From the NCBI RefSeq assembly GCF_000350225.1, contig NW_005179264.1, forward strand, positions 21,467 to 85,466: 64,000 bases of DNA, read 5' to 3'. The translations under genes and the position numbers were made by a program. The DNA is from Chondrus crispus. Its lineage: Eukaryota; Rhodophyta; Florideophyceae; Gigartinales; Gigartinaceae. The notes below the pieces were generated by a model. That model made no database searches and was not told the DNA's origin. It saw only the letters and a program-made list of their open reading frames with translations. Shown piece by piece: positions 29,433 to 40,748 of this stretch; the first letter of the stretch is position 1; each line of letters starts with the position of its first letter.

Positions 29433-30275
29433 GCTGAGGTCAGCCTCGAAGTGAGTTGAATCTGCTCTCGGTCAAAATCAGGATGGTGTGTCGTACAATA
29501 CCGAGGCTCGAGTAGCATTCGCTGCCTTGCGACACTTTCGTTCGAAGATGTAATCGTGACGTCGAGTAAAGATTCCCCTCGAACGGAAAGTATCAAATGT
29601 CTTTACGAAATGGTACGACGTCGGGTTGATGCGTAGATCCCAAAGTTTGCAACGCTTTTCCTTGATGAAAAAACGGTGATTGCGAACTGTGAAGAGAGAG
29701 ATAATGAACTGGTAAGCAGACTGGCGAGCCAGCAGGAGCTACATTATTGCCGTGTATTGCCACTGATAACGGAAATTTCAAGTGGGAAGAAATTACTCCG
29801 TAAAAATTTAACCTCCAGCCATCATTTACTGTACGTACCTCCCCCTCCCAGGACGCACTGTGGGGATGGATGGAGGGCGATATCGTACATACCGTATTTC
29901 ACCGGTCGGTGGCGTAACATGTCTCCGAAAGAGCAACACTGCTACTTGACTCTGGTCACTACTTAAGTGTTGGCCTCAGGCACCGCTGGCATTCATGACA
30001 TAAATCAATGTCATGAAGGACACACATGACTTGGCGAAGCGATTCTCACAGTTATCACGAGCTCTCTTCCCGTGGGTAACCATAGATATATTTTGCTGCT
30101 ATAACAGTCGCGCCAGCCACCGACCGGGCACTATCTGCGCTTGCTATTTCTCTTATACATAAACGCCCAAACTGCACATCAAAACTTTCTTGCTATCACA
30201 GCCAGAGGAAAGGCAAAAAATGTGCGATCATTGCCTCCACGAACCCCACTCTACCAACTACCATGTACTCTACAT
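29433..30275. other. Intergenic, upstream of the EDC4-like gene
   Basis: 843 bases between two minus-strand genes. Contains TACTGTACGTAC at 29827-29838, the same motif class as in the divergent promoters, and an ATGTCATGA-type inverted repeat around 29994-30018. No convincing frame is seen. Confidence 0.5.
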
Positions 30276-32123
30276 TCAATTCAACATAGTCTGAATAAAT
30301 GGCATGTTTTCTGGAAATACCGGCTTTGGCAACATTCTCGCGATTGTTTGCAAATCATCGCTTTCAGTAGATGGAATCGGACGGATTGAAGCACGGCCGT
30401 GCTTCTTCGCAGTCGAGCGCCTGCTGACAGTAACCTTGCTCTGTATCGCAGGGGACGATGCATCCTCTTCGCTCGACTTCTCGACTTCATCTCCCTCACG
30501 TCCGAAGGGCTTGATGAAGGGAACTTGGTCCGTATCAATATTCCCAACACTGTCAAATGCGCTTACCGTGGGCTTGAGCTCAAGTGCGTCGATCCACATG
30601 CCACCGGCCGCATAGTCGCCTGGTAGGGGCTTGCCAACCACCAATCTCTCGTCGACTTGCTTCGAAGTTACAACGAATCGTTCGTACACAAGCTGTGCCC
30701 GTTTTGCCGAACCGTACTCTCTCTCCAAATCCTCATACAGCCGCCATGTCGCTTTTGCGCTTGGTTGCAAACGAATACATGTCTCAAAGTATTCCCTTGC
30801 CTGCATCATATTGCCCTCCATAGCCTCCACGGTGGCCAACCCTTCTAAGAGGGGAACAGACTTCGAATCAACCTCCAACCCGTGCGCAAAGTACCTCCTC
30901 GCAACCCTGCAGTTCCCTTCCTCCAGCTCGAGCGACGCCCACGCATGCCATGTCTTGACGACATGCTTAGACTCCGGGGCCGCCCACACAGCCTCTTGAT
31001 ACAGCTCTCTTGCCCGTTCAAAAAGCCCAAGCGCGGATTCCACACGCGCCCACGCATGCCACGTTGGGCCGTGTTTGTCGTCGATGCGTAACGCGGCTTT
31101 AAACTGCGCGCGCGCCTGTTCAACCTCGCCGGACCGAAAGTGAACGAGACCGAGAGTCTGCCGAGGTGCAGGGTCATTCGGGCGCACCTCAATGGCGGTC
31201 TCCAACAACGAAATGGCCTTTCCGACGTCGCCGGAACGCTCCGCGCACACAGCATGTGATACATATGCATGAGCGTTCCTCGGGTTGGCAACATGGGCCT
31301 TCTGAAACAGCTCGAACGCGACGGCAAAATTGCCCAAACTGTCTTCGAGGGAGCCCCACAAGACGTATGTAGCAGCGTTGTTCGGGTTGGCCGCTACACC
31401 GCGTCGGAAGCACTCCCGGGCAACGGGAAACTGAAGACAGTCCTTCTCAAGGACGCCTAGAACATGCCAAACGTAGTAATTAGTGGGATCGGCTTCGATT
31501 CCATTGCGAAACATCTCCCTGGCGTGGACAACATCATTCCGAACCCTCCGGTACCACAAGCCAAGCGCCACCCAAGATGGAGTGTGCTGCGGGTTAGCCC
31601 TAACCGCGGCCTCATAAAAGCCCTTGGCGCGATCGACAAAGCCCTCTCTCTCTTCCAAAACGCCCCAGGCCTGGAGCAAGTGCGAGTTCTTCCGGGAGGA
31701 ATTGACGCCACCTCGAAAAGTCTTTCTTGCGTTAGCGACGTCCCCTTCCGCAAGATGAAGCTTTGCCAAGCCGAGCCAGGCGCGGCCATCTGCAGAGTTG
31801 ATGTCGACGCATCTGCGATAGAGCCTGCGGGCCCTTGCACGGGTGTTGCGACGACGTGAGGCTACGCGGGCGTGGTAATTGAGCAAGTCGAGTTGGACTG
31901 GGAGAGGAGTGAGGTGCAAGGGGTACATATCACATCCTTGCTCCGCGGCTAGGATGCTAGACTGGACCTTACGGGAAAGGGCTTCGGAGGCGGAAGGCTT
32001 TGCAGAGGGATCCGGCGGTGAGACGGCGCATGATGGGAGGGTGCGGCGGGGGTGGGAGAGAAGTGCGGAACGAGGGCGCTTGAGCGGAAGGGGGCAGGCG
32101 CAGAAGGCGATGGAGGGCGGCAT
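30276..32123 (-). CDS. HAT/TPR protein, Mbb1/HCF107-like, predicted plastid RNA-stability factor
   Basis: 615 residues from the ATG at 32123. An in-frame ATG at 32390 would add 89 residues, but the chosen start gives a good plastid transit-like N-terminus (MPPSIAFCACPLPLKRPRSA, Arg/Ser/Pro-rich, no acidic residues for about 37 positions). Residues about 75-470 are roughly a dozen tandem 34-residue HAT/TPR units with the repeating W-x-x-x-A/G-x-L-E and A-R-x-x-F/Y signatures (for example LLQAWGVLEEREG and WHAWARVESALG). The unusual uninterrupted HAT array matches Mbb1 of Chlamydomonas and HCF107 of plants, which bind the 5' end of psbB/psbH transcripts in the chloroplast and protect them. The C-terminal 130 residues are probably disordered. 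The RNA target here is inference. Confidence 0.82.
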   Translation of the reverse strand: MPPSIAFCACPLPLKRPRSALLSHPRRTLPSCAVSPPDPSAKPSASEALSRKVQSSILAAEQGCDMYPLHLTPLPVQLDLLNYHARVASRRRNTRARARRLYRRCVDINSADGRAWLGLAKLHLAEGDVANARKTFRGGVNSSRKNSHLLQAWGVLEEREGFVDRAKGFYEAAVRANPQHTPSWVALGLWYRRVRNDVVHAREMFRNGIEADPTNYYVWHVLGVLEKDCLQFPVARECFRRGVAANPNNAATYVLWGSLEDSLGNFAVAFELFQKAHVANPRNAHAYVSHAVCAERSGDVGKAISLLETAIEVRPNDPAPRQTLGLVHFRSGEVEQARAQFKAALRIDDKHGPTWHAWARVESALGLFERARELYQEAVWAAPESKHVVKTWHAWASLELEEGNCRVARRYFAHGLEVDSKSVPLLEGLATVEAMEGNMMQAREYFETCIRLQPSAKATWRLYEDLEREYGSAKRAQLVYERFVVTSKQVDERLVVGKPLPGDYAAGGMWIDALELKPTVSAFDSVGNIDTDQVPFIKPFGREGDEVEKSSEEDASSPAIQSKVTVSRRSTAKKHGRASIRPIPSTESDDLQTIARMLPKPVFPENMPFIQTMLN

Positions 32124-32770
32124 TGTGGGCGTCGTGGATGGGAGGGAGGGGTGGAGGCGGGCGTGTATGGTAAAGGGCGGTTGGGGGGAGTCGGGGTGGC
32201 GGACAGGTAGGGACAGGCGGCGGAACGAGCGGGGGAGCTCAGGCGCCGATGCATTCGGTTGGATAGGACAGTGTTCGGTCAGGTGATCCGCAAATCGATG
32301 TGCAGTGGTAGCCAACCACAGTAAGGTTTGAATGGCAGGGGGTCGCCCTCGCTGCATATTTGCAAAATATCTCTTCTGGTGTGACACCACGTGGACACGT
32401 TGACACGGACGCGTTTTGAAGCGAGATTATCATAACAGTGAGATCCAGATCCTATTTTGAGACAGCTTGTCTCTATGGGGTGATTGCGGCACACTTGCAC
32501 CCAGTAGAGCCAAACCGCGAGTGATGATGAAATGCGCAAAAACAAATAAAAATAATAGTATCTGTCAGTAGATGCGCACGTACAGTAGAAAACCAGTTCG
32601 CGCGCACCAAATTCATATCTACACAGTAAAATCGTAATTCACTAGGAAATGCGCAGTACAGTACCTTTACCGCATTTATTGATTAAAATCAAAGAGAACA
32701 CAATACATTACCCGTACAGTACTCTAAAACAAACCACGTAAATGGAAGGAGATGCGCACGTAACACCTCC
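32124..32770. other. Spacer between the HAT gene and the first transposase
   Basis: The promoter of the HAT gene lies at its left end (purine-rich on the plus strand to about 32240). From 32540 it is AT-rich with several GTACAGTA motifs (32581, 32653, 32714) and two copies of GATGCGCACGTA (32571 and 32751), which may be transposon sub-terminal sequence. I could not find terminal inverted repeats. Confidence 0.5.
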
Positions 32771-34022
32771 CTACTCCGTGTCACTGTCATCAAACAGTGC
32801 ACGACGCGTGCCACTAGACATGCGAACGCGGCGATTTTCTGTGTTTTCAACGTGTACACGGCGCCTCTTTCGCATCTGACTGGCTGATATGGCCCGTAGG
32901 CGATTACGTACACCAGTGCTGTGCTGCCCGTCCTCGAAGCGGAGAGGGCGGGCCCTGACACTCAGATTGGTCAACGCCAGGCACGCTTTGAACACGTGCT
33001 CGTACAATCCCTCTCCCCAGCGCCACTTATGAGAAAGTACGGTCCATAAACTGCACATTCTCCCAAAGTAGTTTTCTACTATGACACGATCAGAAGACAC
33101 TTCGCGATTGTAGTCCACGTCGTCCAATGACAGCGTTGAACGTGCCGGGGTTCGCACCGGGTGCACCACACGTAGATCATCGGCTGCACCTTGATATCCT
33201 TTATCCCTTGTCCGCCAGTATGGCCCAGTAGTCATCCATAAAGTCGCTCAATCGTTCCTCATCCGTAAACCGCAAATCACGTACCCCCTTTTTAGATGCC
33301 TCCTCATGAAAGGGTCTATTACGACGAAATATCTCCAGATCCGACACGGAGCCCGGATAGTGCTCCGTGCACCCAATAGCAAGACCAGTAGGCAGTGCCG
33401 AAACTTCCACTTTGTACCCATACAGATTATGCTTACCGGAGAAGTATCGCTTCCCTTCTGATATATTTCCACTTGGACGATTGCTCTGCTGAAAAGTGAC
33501 GTCGACAGCATATCCCGCGTATTCAAAATTCGAAAACACCCGGTCCTCCAGACGACACTTGGCCATTGTCCATTTTTCCTCGACGCGTGCTACACATATA
33601 TCATACATGTATTCTGATATCATACGTAGAAATCCAGTTATTAAACGTTCGAAAGTAGAACATTTAACAGAAAATAGACGAGCTATAAAGTTTCATTGCT
33701 GACCATGCTTGATTACAGTAAGTGTCATGAAGAGAACATCCTGGGCCTTGTACTGTGTTCTTTTACCTCTGCCAACATTCCAATTCTTTGACACGTAGTC
33801 TTCAATCATAACCCATAGTTCGAAGAATTGAGAGGAATCAAAATTATACATTGCCTTAATAGATTGAGAACCTCCGTCATTATAAAACGTGTCATAAATC
33901 GGACAATTGGAGTCGTTCTCATCATCGCTGGCGACCACGTCGTCATCAATGTGATCGACGATCTCATTGACGTGTCGGTTGGAGATGTCCGAAAGAGCCT
34001 GAACAGCGCGGGAGGGATTCAT
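32771..34022 (-). pseudogene. DDE_Tnp_4 (Harbinger-like) transposase, broken (copy 1)
   Basis: Starts MNPSRAVQALSD at 34022. Carries the DDE_Tnp_4 signature: DVTFQ, GKRYFSGKHNLYGYKVEV, HYPGSVSDLEIF, the ADKGYQG motif and a C-terminal VIVENYFGRM-LW-VLSHKW block. In-frame TGA at 33693-33695 stands where copy 2 has Trp, and a short duplication of about 7 bases beside the ADKGYQG motif (near 33205) shifts the frame, so the last 150 residues are read in another frame. These nucleases cut and paste DNA, often with 3-bp target duplications. A separate Myb-like partner gene is not seen. Terminal repeats not found. Confidence 0.85.
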
Positions 34023-34855
34023 TTTTGAAATAGTAAATAGAGTAGGAGAAATGAGGAGCAGCTGCAAGAAGTGGGTTTTCTATATCAACTGCGCAGTTTT
34101 TCCATTTTATAGTGTTTAGTTTGAGTAGACTGAAACTGCGAGGCATATCTCACAAAAAGGTGGGCTTTCCCGTTTTTGAAAGTTGACTCGCAATTGTAGA
34201 TATGATGCACAACTTATGCTATAATCTGCGTTGCTGTATTATTTGCACACTTAGTTTATTTTTCTACTGATATTCCCCAAACTCAAAGTGCTTTCACGCA
34301 ACTGCAATACTTGAGGTACTGTACGTAGTTACCCTAGTGCACACGTACTGTACGAAGTACGTATGCACAGATACTGTCTCGAAAGCTTTCACTGCGCATA
34401 AGAGTAAAGAAACAGGTACTTTGAGTTGATGCATACCATTCTAGGTTAGGTAGGGGTACGCGATTCAACTGCTGAAGTACACGAGGACACACTACTGTAC
34501 TGTACCCTTGGGTACTCCAGTTTTGTGGGATTTGCATCTGATTTTCTCAACAGTCTCTCTCTATCCTGCCTGTGGGCACTGCCGAGAGAAATCAAGTCCA
34601 CACGGGGATGCGACTCGGCTTTCCCGTCAGACAAGGAAGGCGCACATGCACGTTACAATATATCACCGGGGCAAATGCTATCAGCTGCTTCCAAGACCGA
34701 CTATTTGCAAAATGACTGCATCATTTCAGATTCTGCAGATTGCTTTCTTGAGCCGCAGCTATCTGACCAGCAATGTAGCACTCCCTCATTTTATTTGGTA
34801 AATTCGGTGTTGAAAATGTTTTGAGAACGCAGTAAACATATCCTGAAGTCATTAA
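34023..34855. other. Spacer between the two transposase pseudogenes
   Basis: AT-rich. At 34317-34365 there are several GTACGTA/TACTGTACG motifs, and TACTGTACTGTACCCTTGGGTAC lies around 34494-34516 (a 20-base limit applies here: core TGTACCCTTGGGTAC). No gene is seen. Confidence 0.5.
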
Positions 34856-36779
34856 TCAAGTACTTCTACCATCCTCGGTATCGGGATGAACTTGTGCGCG
34901 AAACTGCATGTCCATCCTGCGTCTACGCTTCTGTCTGTATCGCTCAAGCGTGCTTCTGCGCCGCTCAGCTTGTGATGCATCGATTTCGTAGGTGCGGTTC
35001 CGCATTCTGTGGAACCGATCGAAATCATCTCGCCGAAGCGGATGCCAGCGAATGTGGATGTTAGTTAGCGCGAGACATATTCGAAAGAACTTGTCATAGT
35101 TGTCCTCTGACCAACGCCACTTCCTCTCCAGCACTGACCACAATCCGCATGCTCTTCCAAAAGCATTCTGAACTATTATACGGTCGGCGAAAATTTTGCG
35201 ATTGTATCGCTTTTCTGTTGGCAAAAGCCGCTGATTAGAGAGCTTCTTGATGGGATGAATCACACGTAGAAATTCAGCACCACCTTGGTAGCCCTTATCG
35301 GCAAGTAAACCCCAGTGGTTGTGGAATTCCACAGAAAGAAGACGCAAGTCGTTATGATGGCGCTCTTCGCGATGATTGAGAAGAAACTTTCTATGAACGT
35401 TAAGCTTCGTCGCAAAATTTCGAAATCTGATGATGAGCCCAGATAGTGCTTGCTGCAGCACACAGTAAGACCATTGGGTAAAATGTAGTGCACTGTACTC
35501 GGTACCCGGACAGCTGTCCTAATCTCGGCAAAATCGCGCTCGCCGCCCCCACGTGTACAACGGGTACACGTGAACTCCCCTGCCGCTGTACCGAACCTCC
35601 CCGTGGACACGTGTAATCCCTCCGCAACCCATAGGGCCTATGGGGGCTGTACTTGGTCCATTCGGGGCTACACCTGACATTTCCTAGTTATTTCTAATTT
35701 ACAATATAATTTAGATTCGCCATTACGGCGACAGGGGACTGTATAGTCAACCCGATAATCAAAGTAAAATGGCACGAAGCCTCGGGTCTTTTACCTCGGT
35801 TTCTGGATTCCAGGTTGTAGCCTCGTCTCGGTACTGGCTCGCCCATACCGACCGAGCCATCTACACCCCTGGAATCCCAACTACCTGCCCCGCGCGCGTC
35901 GAACCAACTGCGCGAGCGCTACGTTAAGTACGGTTCTGTCTGTTCTGTTAGTCTGTTTCTCCTTTGATTCTTCCTCTTTATTGCTGATTCTAGTCCTACC
36001 TTTCTACCGCGCAAGCCGTGCCCGGATCCCGGTTCCAGTCATCCACCGGGTGGTCTCCTGAATTCCCGTACGCGTACGAACGCTCTTCGTTCTGCCTACA
36101 GCCGCCACACGTGGCTGTAGTGCACGACATAAAACGCAAACTTCCACTTTATATCCGTAGAGTTTATGTTTACCGCTGAAATACTTCTTACCCTCTTGTA
36201 TATTTCCACTGGGTCGGAAGGCCATCTGAAAGGTGACGTCCGTCGCGTATCGAGCTCTCCTGAAAGACGAAAAAAGCTGTTCATTTTGAATCAGCTGAGC
36301 CACCCGAAAATCGGACTTCACACCGGACTCTTCATTCTTGCATAAAACTTCGGAAACACAAAGGACAAACCCCACGATTAACCTCTCAATTGTTGGTCCC
36401 TTCATCCTGAACGTTCGAGCCATGAAATCCCAACGCACGCCATGTTTTAGGGCACATAATGTCATAAAAATACGTCTCGAGGCTTGACAGACGACCTCCT
36501 TCCTATCTCACGTGTGTACTTGTCAATCACAAACTCCCTTATAGAATCCGAGATTTCAAGGAGCTCGTCTGGGGTAAAGTTTTTCATCAAGATTATTCCG
36601 GCAGAGCCACCCCAATCATAGAATTGATCAAAAATCGGTGTGTCGAAATCGTTATCTTCATCTGTGTCGGAGTTCTCGGCCTCGGAAGAATACTTTCTGA
36701 TCTCGTGCTCACGCTCCACTGCAGCGTCGGCCGGCAACTGCGGCGCTGCTGTGGCATCATCGCCCGAAATGGGCTGCAT
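34856..36779 (-). pseudogene. DDE_Tnp_4 (Harbinger-like) transposase, broken and split by a solo LTR (copy 2)
   Basis: Begins MQPISGDD at 36779 and ends at 34856, with the same domain order as copy 1 (SGKHKLYGYKVEV, LPNGL, LADKGYQGG, a C-terminal block ending in Arg-rich residues). An LTR at 35484-36129 sits between KVEVCV and LPNGL. Removing it with one copy of its target duplication deletes 651 bases, a multiple of three, and rejoins both sides in the same frame. Independent damage: a T-run length change at about 36466-36475 and a frame change near 35395. The two loci are diverged members of one family. Confidence 0.87.
35484..36129. mobile_element. Solo LTR (646 bp) with TAAAA target duplication
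   Basis: Starts TGTAGTGCAC and ends GTGCACGACA on the plus strand (9 of 10 complementary), flanked by TAAAA at 35479-35483 and 36130-36134. No coding sequence inside. It carries ACGTGTACAACGGGTACACGTG-like paired ACGT motifs on the left. The first nine bases match the gypsy B LTR end (TGTAGTGCA), so it is probably a related gypsy family left by LTR-LTR recombination. Confidence 0.9.
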
Positions 36780-37592
36780 AGCGTACGCGAAAGAAAAGGG
36801 TGTGGGGAATTCGTGAAAGTCACGAGTGTGTGAGGACAGTTTGACAGGGATGAGGGACAGGGATTTGGCTGATATGTGTTGAGGGGACCGCGTTTTAACA
36901 ACTGCCGAATGACTGCATGATATCAAAAATGAGCGGGGGTTTTCCGATAGCAGACATTTTCAAAAAATATGCAACAATCTCCGCGTTTGACCACGTATGT
37001 ACTGTTGAGTGAGGTGTAAATTTTTAATGTGTTTGGCATTTGCAACAGTCGCGTATGTTCCTATGTGCATAGTCCAATAAGCAAGCGCCTCTTTGATTAC
37101 AGTTTGCCTTGGGTGTTTTAGAGTGCCCCCAGCTATGTTCTTGAAAGGTCTAATGTGCAAAATCATAGAGTGGAGAGTTGAGAGGATTCTGGGCGCACAA
37201 GCTTCATCTTGTCCCGTAGGCACTACAGTACCCTTCCAAGGGTACAGTGTACCAAGAGGCAGATGAGATAGCATTCGCAACAATAGTCATTGAATAAAGC
37301 ATACAAAAAGAGGCAGCGCTCAGGGCCTGGGCAACTGGGTGTGCCTCTCAGGCTTCTCTCGCCACTCATCAGTGCGCAATGTACCCGTAACTTTACCCAT
37401 GGGTAGTGTACCGAAGGTAAGATACATTGTGTCCTCGCTCTGCATAATATGCATTTAGATGCATATTCGCCATATTATGGCGACGGGCGTACACACGCTG
37501 CTTCTAAATCGTGCGTAGAACTGGAATTTGTGATATCATACAGCACGTACTGTATGTGATTTGTTTGATACAGTACAGGAAAGTATTCTAAG

Positions 37593-37645
37593 AATATATA
37601 ACATTTATATGGATGCACCCAGCATCCATATAAATGTTATATATT
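37593..37645. repeat. Perfect 24-bp hairpin
   Basis: Arms 37593-37616 and 37622-37645 are exact inverted complements around a 5-base loop ACCCA. A third element, TGGGTGCATCC at 37662-37672, is complementary to GGATGCACCCA at 37611-37621, beyond a (TA) run. It could form a cruciform or an RNA hairpin. Confidence 0.9.
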
Positions 37646-37728
37646 ATATATATATATATACTGGGTGCATCCAGAAAATAACTGTACCAAGGGTACTGTA
37701 CGATTGTCCAAGCTCAACCTCTACAGCA

Positions 37729-38073
37729 ATGCAACCCATCCGAAGTTTGCCTCTGACTCCCGAAGAGTCGGATACAGGGGGTCCCCTCAATAGTTCGCTT
37801 TACAATAGTGCACATGGCCAAAAGTGCACCCCTTTCAGCGATGTCAACATTCATACCACGTGTACAGCTGTGCACGTGGGCGATGCCGATGTAGATGCAC
37901 ACCGCTGCGTTACGGATGACGACCACGACCGCATGCTTCAAAGGCACTGCGCCGAGCCCAACGAGCCCTGTTTGAAGCCTATCACCAACAAGCGCGCAAG
38001 AAGCGACGTCAAACGCTCATATCAGAGCATTTTGTGGCCGGTGGGCCGTGACCTGTGGATAAACCTTCATTAG
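37729..38073 (+). CDS. Small hypothetical protein
   Basis: 114 codons from ATG at 37729 to TAG. His/Asp-rich middle (DADVDAHRCVTDDDHDR) and a basic patch NKRARSDVKR near the end. No family is recognised. It begins right after the hairpin and a GGGTACTGTACG motif. It may well be a chance frame. Confidence 0.22.
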   Translation: MQPIRSLPLTPEESDTGGPLNSSLYNSAHGQKCTPFSDVNIHTTCTAVHVGDADVDAHRCVTDDDHDRMLQRHCAEPNEPCLKPITNKRARSDVKRSYQSILWPVGRDLWINLH

Positions 38074-38609
38074 TTCTCGCTGTCAGTAGTGCGTATCTAT
38101 AGCTTATGGCACAAGGGTGCACTATTGAGGGGTACCTACTGTACTTGTTCTGGGAGGGGCTGGGCTGTCCCCAAATTAAGGCTCATATAAGTCACGCTGC
38201 CATCGCAACAAGGCACCCTATTTCAGGTGCATCCAGGACATTCCACGTGGATACGTGTCGCCGAATTGTGGGCCTCAGGCATGAGGTACCCTTCAAGGGT
38301 TGAAACAAATGAACATTCCTATGGAGGCAATTGTAGAGGATCGTGCTGCGAAGGCGGTTGAGGAGGAGAGAAAATGTAGATTCGACTGCATGGATGTTGC
38401 GGAGCAGTCTAAAGATGGCTACCGTATGCTAAGGAATGTGCAGAACCGGTTTCATCAAGCACGTCGATTTTGAATATACTTCCGGGGATTCAAGCCGTGG
38501 CGTTTCATTGCAGTGTTTCTGAAGCATACATGTGCCTTCGGAAAACGATGAAAGCACTTGTAGATGCTGCGTATTAGAGTACCCTTGGCACTGCACGTTC
38601 TCTTGGCAT

Positions 38610-38658
38610 CTAGTGTCTAGACGACAAGTGACCTCATATGAGGCCATTTGACCTCATT
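38610..38658 (+). repeat. Terminus-like copy of the piggyBac-like element
   Basis: CTAG at 38610-38613 is followed by TGTCTA and then CCTCATATGAGG at 38632-38643 and CCTCATT at 38652-38658. The layout repeats the left end of the element at 58247-58304 (CTAG, TGTCTATTTGACA, two CCTCANNTGAGG motifs). The matching right end was not found, so it may be a truncated copy or a small non-autonomous relative. Confidence 0.5.
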
Positions 38659-38764
38659 GCAGTACTCTAATACTTTACCCTTACTGTACCAGTATTTGGC
38701 AGATTCAATCTCTGAAAAGCTACAGTATGGTAAAACGTGTGAGAAAGAAAACGGAGAAAGGTCA

Positions 38765-38848
38765 CCCTCTGTACTAGGCCCTCTGTACTCGGCCCTCCAT
38801 ACTAGGCCCTCTGTACTAGGCCCTCTGTACTAGGCCCTCTGTACTAGT
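38765..38848. repeat. Tandem repeat, 14-bp unit, six copies
   Basis: Unit CCCTCTGTACTAGG, six head-to-tail copies with three internal substitutions (units 2 and 3) and a changed last base. Each unit contains GTACTA. Confidence 0.93.
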
Positions 38849-39636
38849 AGGCCCCCAGTTCGCATTTGGAAAGGATGCGCCTTACTACTCGTACATGTCA
38901 TATAAAACGGAGTCTTTTGTGCGATGGTGCGTTTCATCACGTGGAGCCCCAGTGTCTACATGATACACTGTACACTCCTCTTGTCGTACAGTCAACTTTA
39001 CCCTTCACACCCAAGTGGTACAAGACTCGCTTGTTGTGACGTCCCAGCGCAGCTGTACAACCTTACAGTGTCGGCCCAACACCTTGCGTCTACAGCTGTA
39101 CAGTACCCGAAGGTAAAGCTTTACTGTCTGTGTGTACGTACACATGCAGTACCAGAGTACCCTGTGTGCTGTACGGTATATAAAGCATTGCACACGCCCC
39201 TGCCCGCATTCTAGGACAGGTGTACCTGTACTATGCAAACATTTCAAGAAAGACCTTGACCCTAGATTCATACACCTATGCTTCATCATCAAACCACACC
39301 CCGCCTAGAGATGCAGCGAACAATCACTCAACATCCTCACCGGCAACCATTCCAGACATGGGCCTCGGCAACTTCCTACGTTCGTCGCATCTGAAAATGT
39401 TTTCGGTACTTTCTCCCTCAAGCATGCAGCACGTCCCTAACGACAACTTATTCAAGTGCTGATAGAACAGCCACGTCTGAAGAATACCAACATTGGAAGA
39501 TGAAACTCGTTCTTTACCAGGTGAAGGCCCATTCAATTCTCAACATTCGTAACTTTTCGGCCTAGCTGCAACGACGATCGCGTCTTTGAGAGAAAACAAG
39601 CCGTTCAGCTGCAAAGATCATTACGTGCAAGGAGCA

Positions 39637-39864
39637 TTATGTAGTCAAACAGATCACTGCTATGAATAAGTAATAACTCCACGCCTTGTAGCTCATTTTA
39701 CCGGGCGTGTAACCGAGTTTCTTCCGCCTCATACAGCCACGCATCTCGCCCACATCTGTGACTCTCGAAGTGTACATCGATCTGATCCCGTTGATATGAA
39801 AAACGCCACGCTGCTTATCGCGATTCCACTTGCTTCCCGTTCCCACGGGCAGGCATATGTCCAA
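39637..39864 (-). CDS. Short protein-like fragment, possibly a transposon remnant
   Basis: 75 codons with plausible composition (KWNRDKQRG..., MSYKAWSYYLFI). It lies about 1 kb from the piggyBac-like terminus at 38610, on the strand expected for that family, but I cannot align it with the transposase at 58629-60852. Function unknown. Confidence 0.2.
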   Translation of the reverse strand: MDICLPVGTGSKWNRDKQRGVFHINGIRSMYTSRVTDVGEMRGCMRRKKLGYTPGKMSYKAWSYYLFIAVICLTT

Positions 39865-40728
39865 AATTCAGGATACACGTACCACGCAAATAAACTCGTT
39901 TCCACTCTCTCACCCTCTTCGAGCTAGCATGCGGTGAACTGGCTTTCTCGACGACTGACTGCTTGAGTTGGATTATTCTGTGGGGACACGATAGGCCATA
40001 CCATTATCAGTTTCCGAGAGACTGATTAGCGTGGAGTAGTGCTTCACAAAATAATACTTGTGCGTCTTGTCGAATCCTGAAAGAATGCAAAGACATGAGA
40101 AACTCTGGAACACACTTCAACTGCTGCCACCTTGCATCGCGTAGTGCTGTTGCATTGGCGTTATAGCGGACACTTACCTTCAGTTTGGCAAGGCAGTAAA
40201 CTAAATTGCTCATCTGTTTCGCATAGTTTCGACATCGCCTGCGATTGAATCGATAACGAGTAGCACTCGGTGGATTTAGACCTGTAGAAAAGACCATATA
40301 TGGTGAGAGATCGTTCGCACAAAGGCTTCAGCCCTTTGCTATTCAAATTACATACTAGTAATTGTCTTGAAGCGCAACAGTTTTTCTTCCGAGAATGATC
40401 TCCCGCGACAATATCACAAGTGCAACTTTCAATGCCATGAACCCCAGTTAACTTCACGAGATGGATATCCGATCCTGAAAAGACTTTTCTTTGCAAAATC
40501 GGACGCACTTCCTAGATCTCCATACACCGTGACCTTGTAAGCGCTCTGAGGCGAACCCTTGCTGTTTCTTTCCCTTCTCTTTCATGAGAGAAAGCCCTGA
40601 TTCAGATGATCTGTCATGCTCTCCGACAGAAATCGATAACAACATGAAAACTCTTCCATTCTTAGCACGATTGTCGGCCACAAATAGCAGCAGATCTCAA
40701 GCTCTGTGATAGGGTTTCTTTTGCATGT

Positions 40729-40748
40729 CCGCCTGACTCGTCAGGCGG
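40729..40748. repeat. Short inverted repeat
   Basis: CCGCCTGAC-TC-GTCAGGCGG, 9-bp perfect arms with a 2-base centre, in otherwise plain DNA. Confidence 0.8.

Noticed and set aside
40161-40681. Two short minus-strand frames as a possible transposase remnant
   Set aside because: Could not be aligned with the piggyBac-like or DDE_Tnp_4 proteins in the window; kept only as gene-poor sequence.
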